The notes beneath the pieces are model-generated. The model did no database searches. It saw only the letters and a program-made list of their open reading frames with translations, and was not told where the DNA came from. DNA of 64,000 nt from Streptomyces acidiscabies. Lineage in GTDB: Bacteria; Actinomycetota; Actinomycetes; Streptomycetales; Streptomycetaceae. Within the stretch, counting starts at the first letter, position 1. Each line of letters opens with the position of its first letter. The stretch spans positions 1,984,001 to 2,048,000 of the forward strand of contig NZ_JAGJBY010000002.1 of the NCBI RefSeq assembly GCF_020010905.1, read 5' to 3'. Made by a program: the position numbers and the translations under genes. Below, piece after piece: positions 1-8,577 of the stretch.

Positions 1-1870
1 GGGAGGGGGCGTGACCGGCGTGACCGGTGTCTCCACGTTCGTCTCCTCCGGCAACCGCGCGGATGTCTCCGGCAACGACGTCCTCCAGTACTGGTACGAC
101 GACCCCGACACCGACGTCGTGCTCATGTACCTGGAGTCCATAGGCAACCCCCGCAAGTTCACGCGCCTCGCGCGGCGTACGGCGGCGGCGAAACCCCTCG
201 TCGTCGTCCAGGGCGCCGGATCGGCACCCCAGGGACACGCGGTCCGCGCGACCCGGCTGCCCCACGCGACGGTCTCCGCGCTCCTGCGGCAGGCCGGCGT
301 GATCCGCGTCGCCACCATCACCGAACTCGTCGACACGGGCCTGTTGCTCGCCCGCCAGCCCCTCCCCGCGGGCCCGCGCGTGGCGATCCTCGGCAACTCC
401 GAGTCCCTCGGACTGCTCACCTACGACGCCTGCCTCTCCGAGGGACTGCGCCCCCTCCCGCCCCTCGACCTCACGACCGGCGCCTCCGCCGACGACTTCC
501 GCCACGCCCTCACGCGCGCGCTGGCCGACGACACGTGCGACGCGGTCGTCGTCACCGCCATCCCCGCCATCGGCGAGGGCTCCGCCGACGACGCCGGCCT
601 CGCGGAGGCCCTGCGCTCGGCCGCCGCCGAGGTCCCGGCCAAGCCGGTGCTCGTCGTCCACGTCGAACTCGGAGGGCTGGCCGAGGCGTTGTCGGCGGCG
701 ATGAGCACGGCGCCTCAGGCGGACGCGGGCCGGGCGGCCGGAGCCACCACTGCGCCGGGGAGCGGCACAACCGCGCGGGCGCGGACGGGAGAGGCACTCG
801 GATCGTCCCCCGCGCCCACCTCCGTACCCGACGCGCCTCCGGCGCACCCGCGCGTCAGCGTCACCGTCCCCCCGCCCCCCGCCCCTCCCGGACAAGCCCC
901 CGCTCCCCGCGCGGGCAACGCCTTCGCCGCCGCCCGGACCCCGCACCCCGCCCTCGCCGCACCCCCCGACAAAGCCGCACAAGACCCCCTCGCACCCTCG
1001 GGCGGCCCCCGCCTCATCCCCGCCTACCCGGCGGCCGAACGGGCCGTACGCGCCCTCGCGGAGGCCGTGAAGTACGCGCAGTGGCGGCGCGAGGCGGCCG
1101 ACCCCGGCAAGGTGCCCGAGTACGAGGACATCGACGAGAAGGGCGCCGTGCGGATGATCGACGGCCTCCTCGCGCGCGGGCAGGGACTCACCCTCGGCAC
1201 CGAGGAGACGTGCGAACTCCTCGGCCGGTACGGCATCGGCGTACGGCGGGCCATGCCCGCGCCGACCCCGGAGGACGCCGTCCGGGCCGCGCGCGCCCTG
1301 GGCTACCCCGTCGCCCTGAAGGCGACCGCCCCGCACCTGCGCCACCGCGCGGACCTCGGCGGCGTCCGCCTCGACCTCACGGACGAGGAGCAACTGAGGC
1401 GGTCGTACGGCGAGCTGACGGAGCTGTTCGGGACGCCCCAGGAACTGCGGCCCGTCGTCCAGGCGATGGCCCCGCGCGGGGTCGACACGGTCGTCCGCGC
1501 GGTGATCGACCCGGCCGCCGGCGCGGTGCTGTCGTTCGGGCTCGCGGGCGCCGCCTCGCAGTTGCTCGGCGACATGGCGCACCGCCTGGTGCCGGTCACC
1601 GACAGGGACGCGACCTCCCTGGTGCGCTCGATCCGCACGGCACCCCTCCTGTTCGGCTGGCGCGGCTCCACCCCCGTCGACACCCCGGCCCTGGAGGAGC
1701 TCCTCCAGCGCGTCTCGCGCCTGGTCGACGACCACCCCGAGGTCGTCGCCGTCACCCTGGAACCCGTCGTCGTCGCCCCGCACGGCGTGAGCGTCCTCGG
1801 CGCGTCCGTACGCCTCGCCCCGCCGCCCGCCCGCGACGACCTCGGCCCGCGCACCCTGCCCGCGTACTGA
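1..1870 (+). CDS. NDP-forming acyl-CoA synthetase / CoA-ligase-type protein, C-terminal part (5' end outside window)
   Basis: The reading frame is open to the left edge, so the first visible GTG at 11 is probably not the true start. The visible part begins inside a succinyl-CoA-ligase-like CoA-binding domain (residues 1-225). A Pro/Ala-rich linker of about 110 residues follows, then an ATP-grasp domain (about 385-610) with the usual stretch LGYPVALKATAPHLRH. Proteins of this layout in Streptomyces are ADP-forming acetate-CoA ligase relatives, often with a GNAT acetyltransferase domain fused at the N-terminus (PatA-like lysine acetyltransferases). Whether the GNAT domain is present cannot be seen here. 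The family call is firm; the exact role (acyl-CoA synthesis or protein acetylation) is inference. Confidence 0.8.
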   Translation, partial: GGGVTGVTGVSTFVSSGNRADVSGNDVLQYWYDDPDTDVVLMYLESIGNPRKFTRLARRTAAAKPLVVVQGAGSAPQGHAVRATRLPHATVSALLRQAGVIRVATITELVDTGLLLARQPLPAGPRVAILGNSESLGLLTYDACLSEGLRPLPPLDLTTGASADDFRHALTRALADDTCDAVVVTAIPAIGEGSADDAGLAEALRSAAAEVPAKPVLVVHVELGGLAEALSAAMSTAPQADAGRAAGATTAPGSGTTARARTGEALGSSPAPTSVPDAPPAHPRVSVTVPPPPAPPGQAPAPRAGNAFAAARTPHPALAAPPDKAAQDPLAPSGGPRLIPAYPAAERAVRALAEAVKYAQWRREAADPGKVPEYEDIDEKGAVRMIDGLLARGQGLTLGTEETCELLGRYGIGVRRAMPAPTPEDAVRAARALGYPVALKATAPHLRHRADLGGVRLDLTDEEQLRRSYGELTELFGTPQELRPVVQAMAPRGVDTVVRAVIDPAAGAVLSFGLAGAASQLLGDMAHRLVPVTDRDATSLVRSIRTAPLLFGWRGSTPVDTPALEELLQRVSRLVDDHPEVVAVTLEPVVVAPHGVSVLGASVRLAPPPARDDLGPRTLPAY

Positions 1871-1916
1871 GCCCCCGACGCCCTGTGCGGGGTCCCTCGC
1901 AGTCAGTGGGTCCCCG

Positions 1917-1922
1917 TAGGAT
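1917..1922 (+). promoter_or_regulatory. -10 box of a leaderless promoter (DUF5998 gene)
   Basis: TAGGAT lies 7 nt before the ATG at 1930, the distance at which transcription would start on the A of ATG. No convincing -35 box is visible. Confidence 0.5.
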
Positions 1923-1929
1923 GGAGGGC

Positions 1930-2511
1930 ATGGCCAAGACCAGTACGACGACCCAGGGGCTGCGCGCGGCGATCGAGCGCAGCGGCTACTACCCGGCCCT
2001 CGTGGCCGAGGCGGTGGAGGCCGCCGTGGGCGGCGAGCCGATCCGGTCGTACCTGGTGCACCAGGAGACCACGTTCGACCAGAACGAGGTCCGCAGGCAT
2101 GTGACCGTGCTCGTCCTCACCGGCAACCGCTTCATCGTCAGCCACACCGACGAACAGTCCGCCGACACGACGTCGCCGACGCCGTACGCGACCACCTCCA
2201 CGGAGTCCGTGAAGCTCAGCCGGATCTCCTCCGTCGTCGTCAGCCGCGTCGTCGCCAACCCCGAGTCGTACGCGCCGGGCACGCTCCCGCGCGAGGTGAT
2301 GCTCACGATCGGCTGGGGCGCCGTCTCCCGCATCGACCTGGAGCCCGCCGCCTGCGGCGACCCCAACTGCGACGCGGACCACGGCTACACGGGCAACTCG
2401 ACGGCTGACGACCTCAGCCTGCGCGTCAGCGAGGCGGGCGACGGCCCGGAGACGGTGCGCCAGGCGCTCGCCTTCGCGCAGGCGCTCTCCGAGGCGACCG
2501 CGGCCCTCTGA
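1930..2511 (+). CDS. DUF5998 family protein
   Basis: A 193-residue soluble protein with no membrane segment or signal peptide, recognised as the DUF5998 family found throughout Streptomyces; function unknown. I chose ATG 1930 over ATG 1921 because a TAGGAT -10 box sits 7 nt upstream, which suits a leaderless mRNA; the GGAGGG just before this ATG is too close to act as a ribosome site. Two cysteines and a histidine (CGDPNC...DH near residue 145) could bind a metal. The stop overlaps the start of the downstream phosphodiesterase gene (TGATG), so the two are probably co-translated. Confidence 0.8.
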   Translation: MAKTSTTTQGLRAAIERSGYYPALVAEAVEAAVGGEPIRSYLVHQETTFDQNEVRRHVTVLVLTGNRFIVSHTDEQSADTTSPTPYATTSTESVKLSRISSVVVSRVVANPESYAPGTLPREVMLTIGWGAVSRIDLEPAACGDPNCDADHGYTGNSTADDLSLRVSEAGDGPETVRQALAFAQALSEATAAL

Positions 2512-3689
2512 TGCCCCAGCTCGCCCCCTGGGACCACCCCGAACCCCTCCGCGTCGACTCCGCGCCCGTCCCGCGCTACGGCACCGGCTCCCTCGCCGAC
2601 CTGCTGCCCACCGTGGCCGCCGGACTCGGCGTCCCCGGCCTCACCGCCACGATCCCCGCGCTGGTGCCCGCCGACCGCGTGTGCGTCTTCCTCGTCGACG
2701 GTCTCGGCCTGGAGCAGATCACGGCCCACCCGGACGAGGCGCCGTACCTCAACAGCCTCCTGAAGCCCTCCGGAGGGCATCTCACGGCCGGCTTCCCGGC
2801 CACCACCGCGACCTCCCTCGCCTCCGTCGGCACCGGCCTCCCGCCGGGCGCGCACGGGCTGCCCGGCTACACCGTGCGCGACCCCGCGACCGGCGCGCTG
2901 ATGAACCAGCTCCGCTGGCAGCCCTGGACCTCGCCGCAGGTCTGGCAGCCGTACCCCACGGTCTTCCAGCTCGCCGACGCCGCGGGCGTGCACACCGCGC
3001 AGGTCTCCTCGCCCGCCTTCCAGAACACCCCGCTGACCAAGATCGCGCTCAGTGGCGGAACGTTCCACGGGCGGCTCACCGGCGAGGAGCGCATGGACCT
3101 CGCCGCCGCTCAACTCGCCGCCGGGGACCGGGCCCTGGTCTACACGTACTACGCCGAACTCGACGGCGCCGGGCACCGCTACGGCATCGCCTCCGACACC
3201 TGGCGCGGCCAGCTCATGTACGTCGACCGGCTCGTCCAGCGGCTCGCCGAGCAGCTCCCCCCGCGCAGCGCGCTGTACGTCACCGCCGACCACGGCATGG
3301 TCGACATCCCCTTCGACGAGGAGCACCGCATCGACTTCGACGCGGACTGGGAACTGCGCGCGGGCGTCGCCCTCCTCGGCGGTGAGGGGCGCGCCCGGCA
3401 CGTGTACGCCGTCCCCGGGGCCGCCGCCGACGTCCTGACCTGTTGGCGCGAGGTCCTCGGCGAACAGTTCTGGGTCGCCTCGCGCGAGGAGGCCATCGCC
3501 GCCGGGTGGTTCGGTCCGCACGTCGACGAGCGCGTGTACGACCGGCTCGGTGACGTGATCGCGGCTGCGCGGGACGACGTTCTGATCATCGCGTCCGAGC
3601 GGGAGCCGAAGGAGTCCGCGATGGTCGGCAACCACGGGTCGATGACCCCTGCGGAGCAGTTCGTCCCCCTGCTCGAAGTACGCTCCTGA
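2511..3689 (+). CDS. Alkaline phosphatase superfamily protein (nucleotide pyrophosphatase/phosphodiesterase type)
   Basis: A 392-residue cytoplasmic member of the type I phosphodiesterase/nucleotide pyrophosphatase family. The metal-binding aspartate is in VCVFLVDGLG (about residue 64). The nucleophilic threonine is in FPATTATSLASVGTG, and the later metal ligands are in AELDGAGHRYG, VTADHGMVD and the C-terminal NHGSMTP. No signal peptide is present, unlike many secreted relatives. The start codon overlaps the stop of the DUF5998 gene by one base, which argues for an operon. The natural substrate (nucleotide, phosphonate or phospho-sugar ester) cannot be read from sequence. Confidence 0.88.
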   Translation: MPQLAPWDHPEPLRVDSAPVPRYGTGSLADLLPTVAAGLGVPGLTATIPALVPADRVCVFLVDGLGLEQITAHPDEAPYLNSLLKPSGGHLTAGFPATTATSLASVGTGLPPGAHGLPGYTVRDPATGALMNQLRWQPWTSPQVWQPYPTVFQLADAAGVHTAQVSSPAFQNTPLTKIALSGGTFHGRLTGEERMDLAAAQLAAGDRALVYTYYAELDGAGHRYGIASDTWRGQLMYVDRLVQRLAEQLPPRSALYVTADHGMVDIPFDEEHRIDFDADWELRAGVALLGGEGRARHVYAVPGAAADVLTCWREVLGEQFWVASREEAIAAGWFGPHVDERVYDRLGDVIAAARDDVLIIASEREPKESAMVGNHGSMTPAEQFVPLLEVRS

Positions 3690-3754
3690 TCGATTCCGAC
3701 CGTTTCTCCGGCCCTTCGGGGGCGGCCTTCCTGCCGAAAGGTGCTCACCTCGCC

Positions 3755-4402
3755 ATGCCCGAGTTGGTGTTCTTCTCCGGAACCATGGACTGCGGGAAGT
3801 CGACCCTGGCGCTCCAGATAGAGCACAACCGATCGGCTCGCGGCCTCAAAGGGATGATCTTCAGCCGTGACGACCGCGCCGGGCGGGGCAAGCTCTCCTC
3901 CCGCCTAGGGCTCGTCACCGACGCCGTCGAGATCCACGACGGGCAGGATCTGTACGCCTACCTCGTCGACCACCTCTCCCACGGGGGCCGTGCGGACTAC
4001 GTCATCGCCGACGAGGCGCAGTTCCTCGCGGAGGCACAGATCGACCAGCTCGCGCGCGTGGTCGACGATCTCGGGCTCGACGTCTACGCGTTCGGCATCA
4101 CCACCGACTTCCGCTCCAAGCTCTTCCCCGGCTCCCAGCGCCTCGTCGAACTCGCCGACCGCGTCGAGGTCCTCCAGGTCGAGGCCCTCTGCTGGTGCGG
4201 CGCCCGCGCCACCCACAACGCCCGCACGGTCGGCGGCGTCATGGTCGTCGAGGGCGCCCAGGTCGTCGTCGGCGACGTCAACCGGGCGGACACGATCGGG
4301 TACGAGGTGCTGTGCCGGCGACACCATCGCCGCCGGATGACAGCGGCATCGTCCAAGGCGGCGACCCTGTCACCGGACGTGCTGCCGGTTCAGGCGGTGT
4401 AG
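3755..4402 (+). CDS. tdk: Thymidine kinase, type II
   Basis: A 215-residue ATP-dependent thymidine kinase of the salvage pathway. The P-loop is GTMDCGKST (residues 9-17), the Walker B/catalytic glutamate is in IADEAQFL (about 89-96), and the structural zinc site is CWCG plus the later C-RRH near residues 147-190. Length fits the type II (TK1-like) family. A weak ribosome site (AAAGGTG) lies about 11 nt before the ATG. The 3' end runs 13 bp into the convergent lipoprotein-like gene. It stands 65 bp after the phosphodiesterase gene and may be co-transcribed with it. Confidence 0.93.
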   Translation: MPELVFFSGTMDCGKSTLALQIEHNRSARGLKGMIFSRDDRAGRGKLSSRLGLVTDAVEIHDGQDLYAYLVDHLSHGGRADYVIADEAQFLAEAQIDQLARVVDDLGLDVYAFGITTDFRSKLFPGSQRLVELADRVEVLQVEALCWCGARATHNARTVGGVMVVEGAQVVVGDVNRADTIGYEVLCRRHHRRRMTAASSKAATLSPDVLPVQAV

Positions 4403-4896
4403 CCGGACACCGTCCACTCGCCGACGTCGTCGGAGAAACCGCTGTCCATGGCGAACTGGACGGCGACCACTCGGGAGGCGTTCGGTACTTCGAAGCTGAG
4501 GTAGCCGAGGGCGGTCCTCCCGGGCAAGATGGTGACGCCTCCGGGGAACTCGGCGCCTGCCGTGGTGTCGGAGAGGAAGGCCGTGTCGAAACGCTGGCCG
4601 TCCTGGTCGATCACGTCCACGCCGTTCGACGGCGAGTCGTTGTAGACGGCTGTGCCGGTGTTCTTCAACCGGAACTGGACAGAGACGAGATGGTTTCCGG
4701 GGTCCGGCGAGGAGAAGGAGTCCTTCGCGCGCGCGGGGTCCACCACCTTGACCACCGTCACATCGAGCTTCTCCTCGCCCGACGTGCCCGTGAGACTCAG
4801 CGTGTCCCCGACCTTCCCGTCGGACGACAAAGGCGCCAGCGCCAGCGAGAACACCGCCGGCAGACAGATCAGCAAGGGCGCGGTACGACGTCGCAT
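4390..4896 (-). CDS. Secreted DUF4352-type protein
   Basis: A 168-residue protein with an N-terminal signal peptide (MRRRTAPLLICLPAVFSLALA) and an Ig-like DUF4352 fold, suggested by the core LVSVQFRLKNTGTAVYND and the following beta-strand pattern. Proteins of this fold are extracellular and of unknown function. The start ATG at 4896 follows a strong GGGAGGAGCG ribosome site. No lipobox cysteine is placed at the cleavage site, although one cysteine (LLIC) lies inside the hydrophobic segment. The 3' end overlaps tdk by 13 bp in convergent orientation. Confidence 0.78.
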   Translation of the reverse strand: MRRRTAPLLICLPAVFSLALAPLSSDGKVGDTLSLTGTSGEEKLDVTVVKVVDPARAKDSFSSPDPGNHLVSVQFRLKNTGTAVYNDSPSNGVDVIDQDGQRFDTAFLSDTTAGAEFPGGVTILPGRTALGYLSFEVPNASRVVAVQFAMDSGFSDDVGEWTVSGYTA

Positions 4897-4969
4897 CGCT
4901 CCTCCCGGTGCAGTGGAGCGGCAGATGACACCATCGTGCGCCCGCGCCAGGAGGTCGGCGAGTCGGGGG

Positions 4970-5758
4970 TCAGGTGGGGCGTTGGAGCAGGGCGAAGCGG
5001 GCGCCCTCCGGGTCGGAGGCTGTGGCTGTGCGGCCCAGGGGGGTGTTCGCGGCCGGGGTGATGATGTGGCCACCCAGGGACACGGCACGGGTCAGGGTTT
5101 CGTCCGTGTTCGTGACCTCGAAGTACGTGAGCCAGTGAGGGCCTCGGTCGCGGGGGAGGGCGGAGCCCAGGGTGTGGAGGGCCGCTGCCGGGTGGTCGTC
5201 GAGGTGGAGGGTCACCGTGTCGGGGGTGCGGGTGGAGGCGTAGGCGAAGAGAGTCTCGTAGAACTTGGCGACGGTCTCCGTGTCGTACGTGAGGAGCTCG
5301 TTCCAGGCGGGGGTGCCGTGGACGCCCGTCACGCCCGTGCCGAGGTGCGCCGCCGCCTGCCAGAGGCCGAAGACCGCGCCGGCCGGGTCGGAGCAGATGG
5401 CGAGGCGGCCGGTGTCGCCCGCGTCGAGCGGGCCGACGCCGACGGTACCGCCGCACAGGCGCACACGCTCGGCGTCCCGGTCGATGTCGTCGGAGGCGAG
5501 GTAGGGCGTCCAGGCGACCGGCAGGTGGCGGTCCGCAGGGAGCTGCCCGATGCCGGCGACGTCACGGCCGTCGAGCAGTGCGCGCGCGTAGGCGCCCAGT
5601 TGACGCGGCCCGGGCTGGAACTCCCAGCCGAACAGCTCGCCGTAGAACTCCTGAGTCGCCGTCAGTCCGTGCACCATCAGGCTGACCCAGCAGGGCGTGC
5701 CGGGTGTGTACCGGCCGTGCGCCTCGCCGTGCCGGTCCGAATCCCGTGCCTCGGTCAT
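4970..5758 (-). CDS. VOC family (glyoxalase/bleomycin-resistance fold) protein
   Basis: 262 residues made of two tandem VOC domains (about 15-130 and 140-258), each with the beta-alpha-beta-beta-beta pattern: PCWVSLMVHGLTATQEFYG opens the first and AWNELLTYDTETVAKFYE the second. Streptomyces has several such proteins, usually annotated as hydroxylase or glyoxalase-like. The metal-dependent chemistry is unknown and ligand residues are not clearly conserved. ATG 5758 is preferred because GAGGAG lies 9 nt upstream. The gene is divergent from the sulfurtransferase gene. Confidence 0.85.
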   Translation of the reverse strand: MTEARDSDRHGEAHGRYTPGTPCWVSLMVHGLTATQEFYGELFGWEFQPGPRQLGAYARALLDGRDVAGIGQLPADRHLPVAWTPYLASDDIDRDAERVRLCGGTVGVGPLDAGDTGRLAICSDPAGAVFGLWQAAAHLGTGVTGVHGTPAWNELLTYDTETVAKFYETLFAYASTRTPDTVTLHLDDHPAAALHTLGSALPRDRGPHWLTYFEVTNTDETLTRAVSLGGHIITPAANTPLGRTATASDPEGARFALLQRPT

Positions 5759-6031
5759 CGTCACTCTCTCCTCGGCCCCTCGCGGCGGCCGTGTCGCTGC
5801 ACCCTGGAACCCCCGTGCCGATGCTCGCACCACCCGCGCGGCCCCGCGTCCCGGAGCACGCCGCCACGTGGGGGGCGGTGATGACGCGCCCGTTTCGCAT
5901 TGATTGCCGTCAAGTGTTGATCGGCTGTACACGGTGTGCCCGATCCCGTACACCTGGTGATCGAGGCTGTCCGGCGGGCAGAGTAACCGGACACGGGCGG
6001 CGGGGCCACCCCGTGCGCGAGGATGGGCGCC

Positions 6032-6880
6032 ATGAACGCCATCATTTCCGCATCCGAGCTGGCGGCCGAACTGGCCGGAAACCACGCGCCCGTGGTCCTC
6101 GACGTCCGCTGGCAGCTCAGTGTCCCGACGGCGGGTCAGCCTCCCTTCGACGGCCACGCCGCGTACGCCACGGGACACGTCCCCGGCGCCGCCTTCGTCG
6201 ACCTGGACCGCGAACTCGCGGGCACCGCGGGCGCCTCGGGCCGTCATCCGCTGCCCGACCTCGACGCCTTCGGCGCCGCGATGCGCCGCGCGGGTGTCTC
6301 GGCGTCGACCCCGGTGGTCGTGTACGACGGAGGGCAGGGCTGGGCCGCCGCGCGCGCGTGGTGGCTGCTGAGCTGGACGGGTCACCCGGACGTGCGGGTC
6401 CTCGACGGCGGGTTGCCGGCCTGGGAGGGGAAGATCTCGGCCGACCTGCCCGCGCCCGCAGAAGGCGACTTCACGCCGGTCCCCGGCGCGAAGGGGCTCC
6501 TGGACGCGGACGGCGCCGCCGCGCTGGCTCGCTCAGGGGTCCTCCTCGACGCGCGCGCGGGGGAACGGTACCGGGGCGAGGTGGAGCCCATCGACCGGGT
6601 CGGCGGCCACATCCCGGGCGCGGTCTCGGCGCCCACCACCGAGACGGTCGGACCCGACGGCCGCTTCCTGCCCGCGCAGGACCTGAAGGACCGCTTCCGG
6701 GGCCTGGGAGCCGCCGACGGCACCGAGGTCGGCGTGTACTGCGGCTCGGGCGTCTCGGGGGCGCACGAGGTCCTCGCCCTGGCGGTCGCGGGCATCCCGG
6801 CGGCCCTGTACGTCGGTTCCTGGTCCGAGTGGTCCTCCGACCCGTCCCGCCCGGTCGCGGTGGGACCGGACCCGCAGTAG
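6032..6880 (+). CDS. Thiosulfate/3-mercaptopyruvate sulfurtransferase (two-domain rhodanese)
   Basis: 282 residues with two rhodanese domains. The inactive N-terminal domain (about 10-135) holds VVLDVRWQL and GHVPGAAFVDLD. The catalytic C-terminal domain (about 160-275) holds LLDARAGERYRGE, GGHIPGAVSAP and the active-site loop VYCGSGVSGAHE with the persulfide cysteine. The CGSG loop is nearer to mercaptopyruvate than to classical thiosulfate sulfurtransferases, but substrate cannot be assigned. ATG 6032 is preferred over 6023 because GAGGAT (6019-6024) lies 7 nt upstream as a possible leaderless -10. Confidence 0.9.
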   Translation: MNAIISASELAAELAGNHAPVVLDVRWQLSVPTAGQPPFDGHAAYATGHVPGAAFVDLDRELAGTAGASGRHPLPDLDAFGAAMRRAGVSASTPVVVYDGGQGWAAARAWWLLSWTGHPDVRVLDGGLPAWEGKISADLPAPAEGDFTPVPGAKGLLDADGAAALARSGVLLDARAGERYRGEVEPIDRVGGHIPGAVSAPTTETVGPDGRFLPAQDLKDRFRGLGAADGTEVGVYCGSGVSGAHEVLALAVAGIPAALYVGSWSEWSSDPSRPVAVGPDPQ

Positions 6881-7074
6881 GGCGACAGCAGGGGGCCGCG
6901 CGCGGGGGAGAGCGCGGCCCCGCAGGGCAGCGGTCGGTCGCGGGGAGCGGCCCAGCCCGCGGCACCTGACGAGGCGGCGGCTTCTGGGACCCCCGCGCGC
7001 TCGCGCGTCGCTCCGAAACCTGGTCTCCGGCGTACGCGCGCGAACGTCAGAGACCAGCATCCCGCGCCCGCGCG

Positions 7075-8094
7075 CTACTCCTGCTTCTTGCGCCGCGTCC
7101 CGAAGACGATCTCGTCCCAGCTCGGGACAGCCGCGCGGCGGCCCGGACGGACGCCGTCGGCCTCGGCCTGGCGGTCGGTGGCGCCGATGAGGCGGTCGCG
7201 GTGGCTGCCGACGGAGCGCGGCATGAGGACGTCCGCGTAGGCGGAACCGGCGGACGCGGCGGGTGCCGGGGGCTCCTCGACCTCGGCCTCCTGCTCGGTC
7301 TCCTCGGTGTCCTCCGAGGGGCGCTCGGGTACGACCATGTCGCCCCGGAAGCTCGGTACGGCCTCCAGGAGGCTGGTCAGCGAGTCCCGCTCGGCCACCG
7401 CCTCGTCGGCCGGTTCGGGCGCCGGCGCGGGCAGCGCGGGGCGCTCCCGGTCCAGCGGGCGGTCCCGGGGCAGCCGGGCGATACGCGGCACGAACGGAAA
7501 GCTGGGCTCCGGCGCGGCGAGGTCGTCGGACTCGCCGATCAGGGACCGTGCCTCGCTGTCGACGGCCTGGACGAGCCTGCGCGGCGGGTCGTACGTCCAG
7601 CTCGCGGAGTGGTGCTCACCGGCGACCCGGTAGACCAGCATGACCTCCCAGGTGCCGTCGTCGCGGCGCCAGGAGTCCCACTGGACGGTGTCCTTCTCGG
7701 CGCCGCGCAGCAGCAGCCGTTCCTGGACGGCCTCGCCGAGCTGGGGGCCGGCGTTCTCACCGGGGCGGCGTACGGGCGTCTTGCGGGCGCGTTCGGCCAT
7801 GAAGGCGCGCTCGGCGAGGACGGGGCCCTCGAAGCGGCGGACACGGTCGACGGGGATGCCGGCGAGCTGTGCGACCTCTTCCGCGGTGGCACCCGCGCGT
7901 ATGCGCGCCTGGATGTCACGGGGGCGGAGGTGGCTCTCCACCTCGATCTCGATCTGGCCGAGCCGGGGCCGGTCGCCGCGCACGGCCGCGCGCAGACGCT
8001 CGTCGATGGGGAGTGTGTACTCCGTCGCGTCGGCAGCTTTGAGCACCAGCCGTGTTCCGTCATTCGAGACGGCCACGACCCGCAGTTCGGGCAT
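7075..8094 (-). CDS. sepH: SepH, septation protein (DUF3071)
   Basis: 339 residues. The N-terminal DUF3071 domain (1-170) includes a helix-turn-helix-like stretch around ATAEEVAQLAGIPVDRVRRFEG. It is followed by an acidic and proline-rich region and a conserved C-terminal tail (PSWDEIVFGTRRKKQE). This is the architecture of Streptomyces SepH, which is known to bind FtsZ and promote its assembly during sporulation septation. The ATG at 8094 has a GGGAGG ribosome site 5 nt upstream. It stands alone, with an uncoded region on each side. Assignment rests on recognition of the family ends and domain order. Confidence 0.9.
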   Translation of the reverse strand: MPELRVVAVSNDGTRLVLKAADATEYTLPIDERLRAAVRGDRPRLGQIEIEVESHLRPRDIQARIRAGATAEEVAQLAGIPVDRVRRFEGPVLAERAFMAERARKTPVRRPGENAGPQLGEAVQERLLLRGAEKDTVQWDSWRRDDGTWEVMLVYRVAGEHHSASWTYDPPRRLVQAVDSEARSLIGESDDLAAPEPSFPFVPRIARLPRDRPLDRERPALPAPAPEPADEAVAERDSLTSLLEAVPSFRGDMVVPERPSEDTEETEQEAEVEEPPAPAASAGSAYADVLMPRSVGSHRDRLIGATDRQAEADGVRPGRRAAVPSWDEIVFGTRRKKQE

Positions 8095-8577
8095 GGGGAC
8101 CTCCCGGGTGGTGCCTGCCGACGTCACGTGCGTCGCTGCTTCCGCTAGTCGAGTGTGGCCTGCCCGGGTGCAGCCTGCCACAACCTTGCCGAGTTGCCCG
8201 GCGTGTCGGACGCGGGCCCTGGATCGCCGTTATGGCACGGTTACCCATTCGCCACGCTAAGTGACTGACCCCGTCACCCTGTGCAACTGGTTCCCCTCCT
8301 GGCGGTCCAGCAAGGCCCCGGACACCCTGTAGGGAGGCCGGGCCCAGGGCTCGCAACAGTACTCCATTTGGGCCACGTGCGTGGATTGCCGCGCCCCTCA
8401 ACTTCTCGCAAGAGGTGCGACTTGGCCGTGGATTCCCCTGTTTTCGGGATCTTGAACGTGGCGTACTTCACGGATCATCCGGAATCGGAACTATCGGTTA
8501 CGTCCTGACGTCACCTTCTTGCGTGGATAGTCGATCAACTGTTGATCAAGTAGGGGAAAGGAAGGTTCGGTCCCGGC
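8095..8577. other. Intergenic region between divergent sepH and a membrane-protein gene
   Basis: 483 bp with no convincing gene: a short open frame at 8281-8508 lacks a ribosome site and coding-like composition. Base composition is lower in GC near 8430-8550. The one clear structure is a perfect odd palindrome at 8533-8547. Confidence 0.6.
8533..8547. promoter_or_regulatory. Palindrome GATCAAC-T-GTTGATC upstream of membrane-protein gene
   Basis: A perfect 7+1+7 bp inverted repeat 31 bp before the ATG at 8578. Its size and position suit a dimeric repressor site; no cognate regulator is encoded next to it. Confidence 0.45.

Noticed and set aside
6881..7074. A possible small gene between the sulfurtransferase and sepH
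   Set aside because: No frame with start, ribosome site and coding-like composition; probably only the ends of two transcripts.
8281..8508. A 75-codon plus-strand frame between sepH and the membrane-protein gene
   Set aside because: No ribosome site, no -10 box near its start, and third-position GC is not raised as in real genes here.
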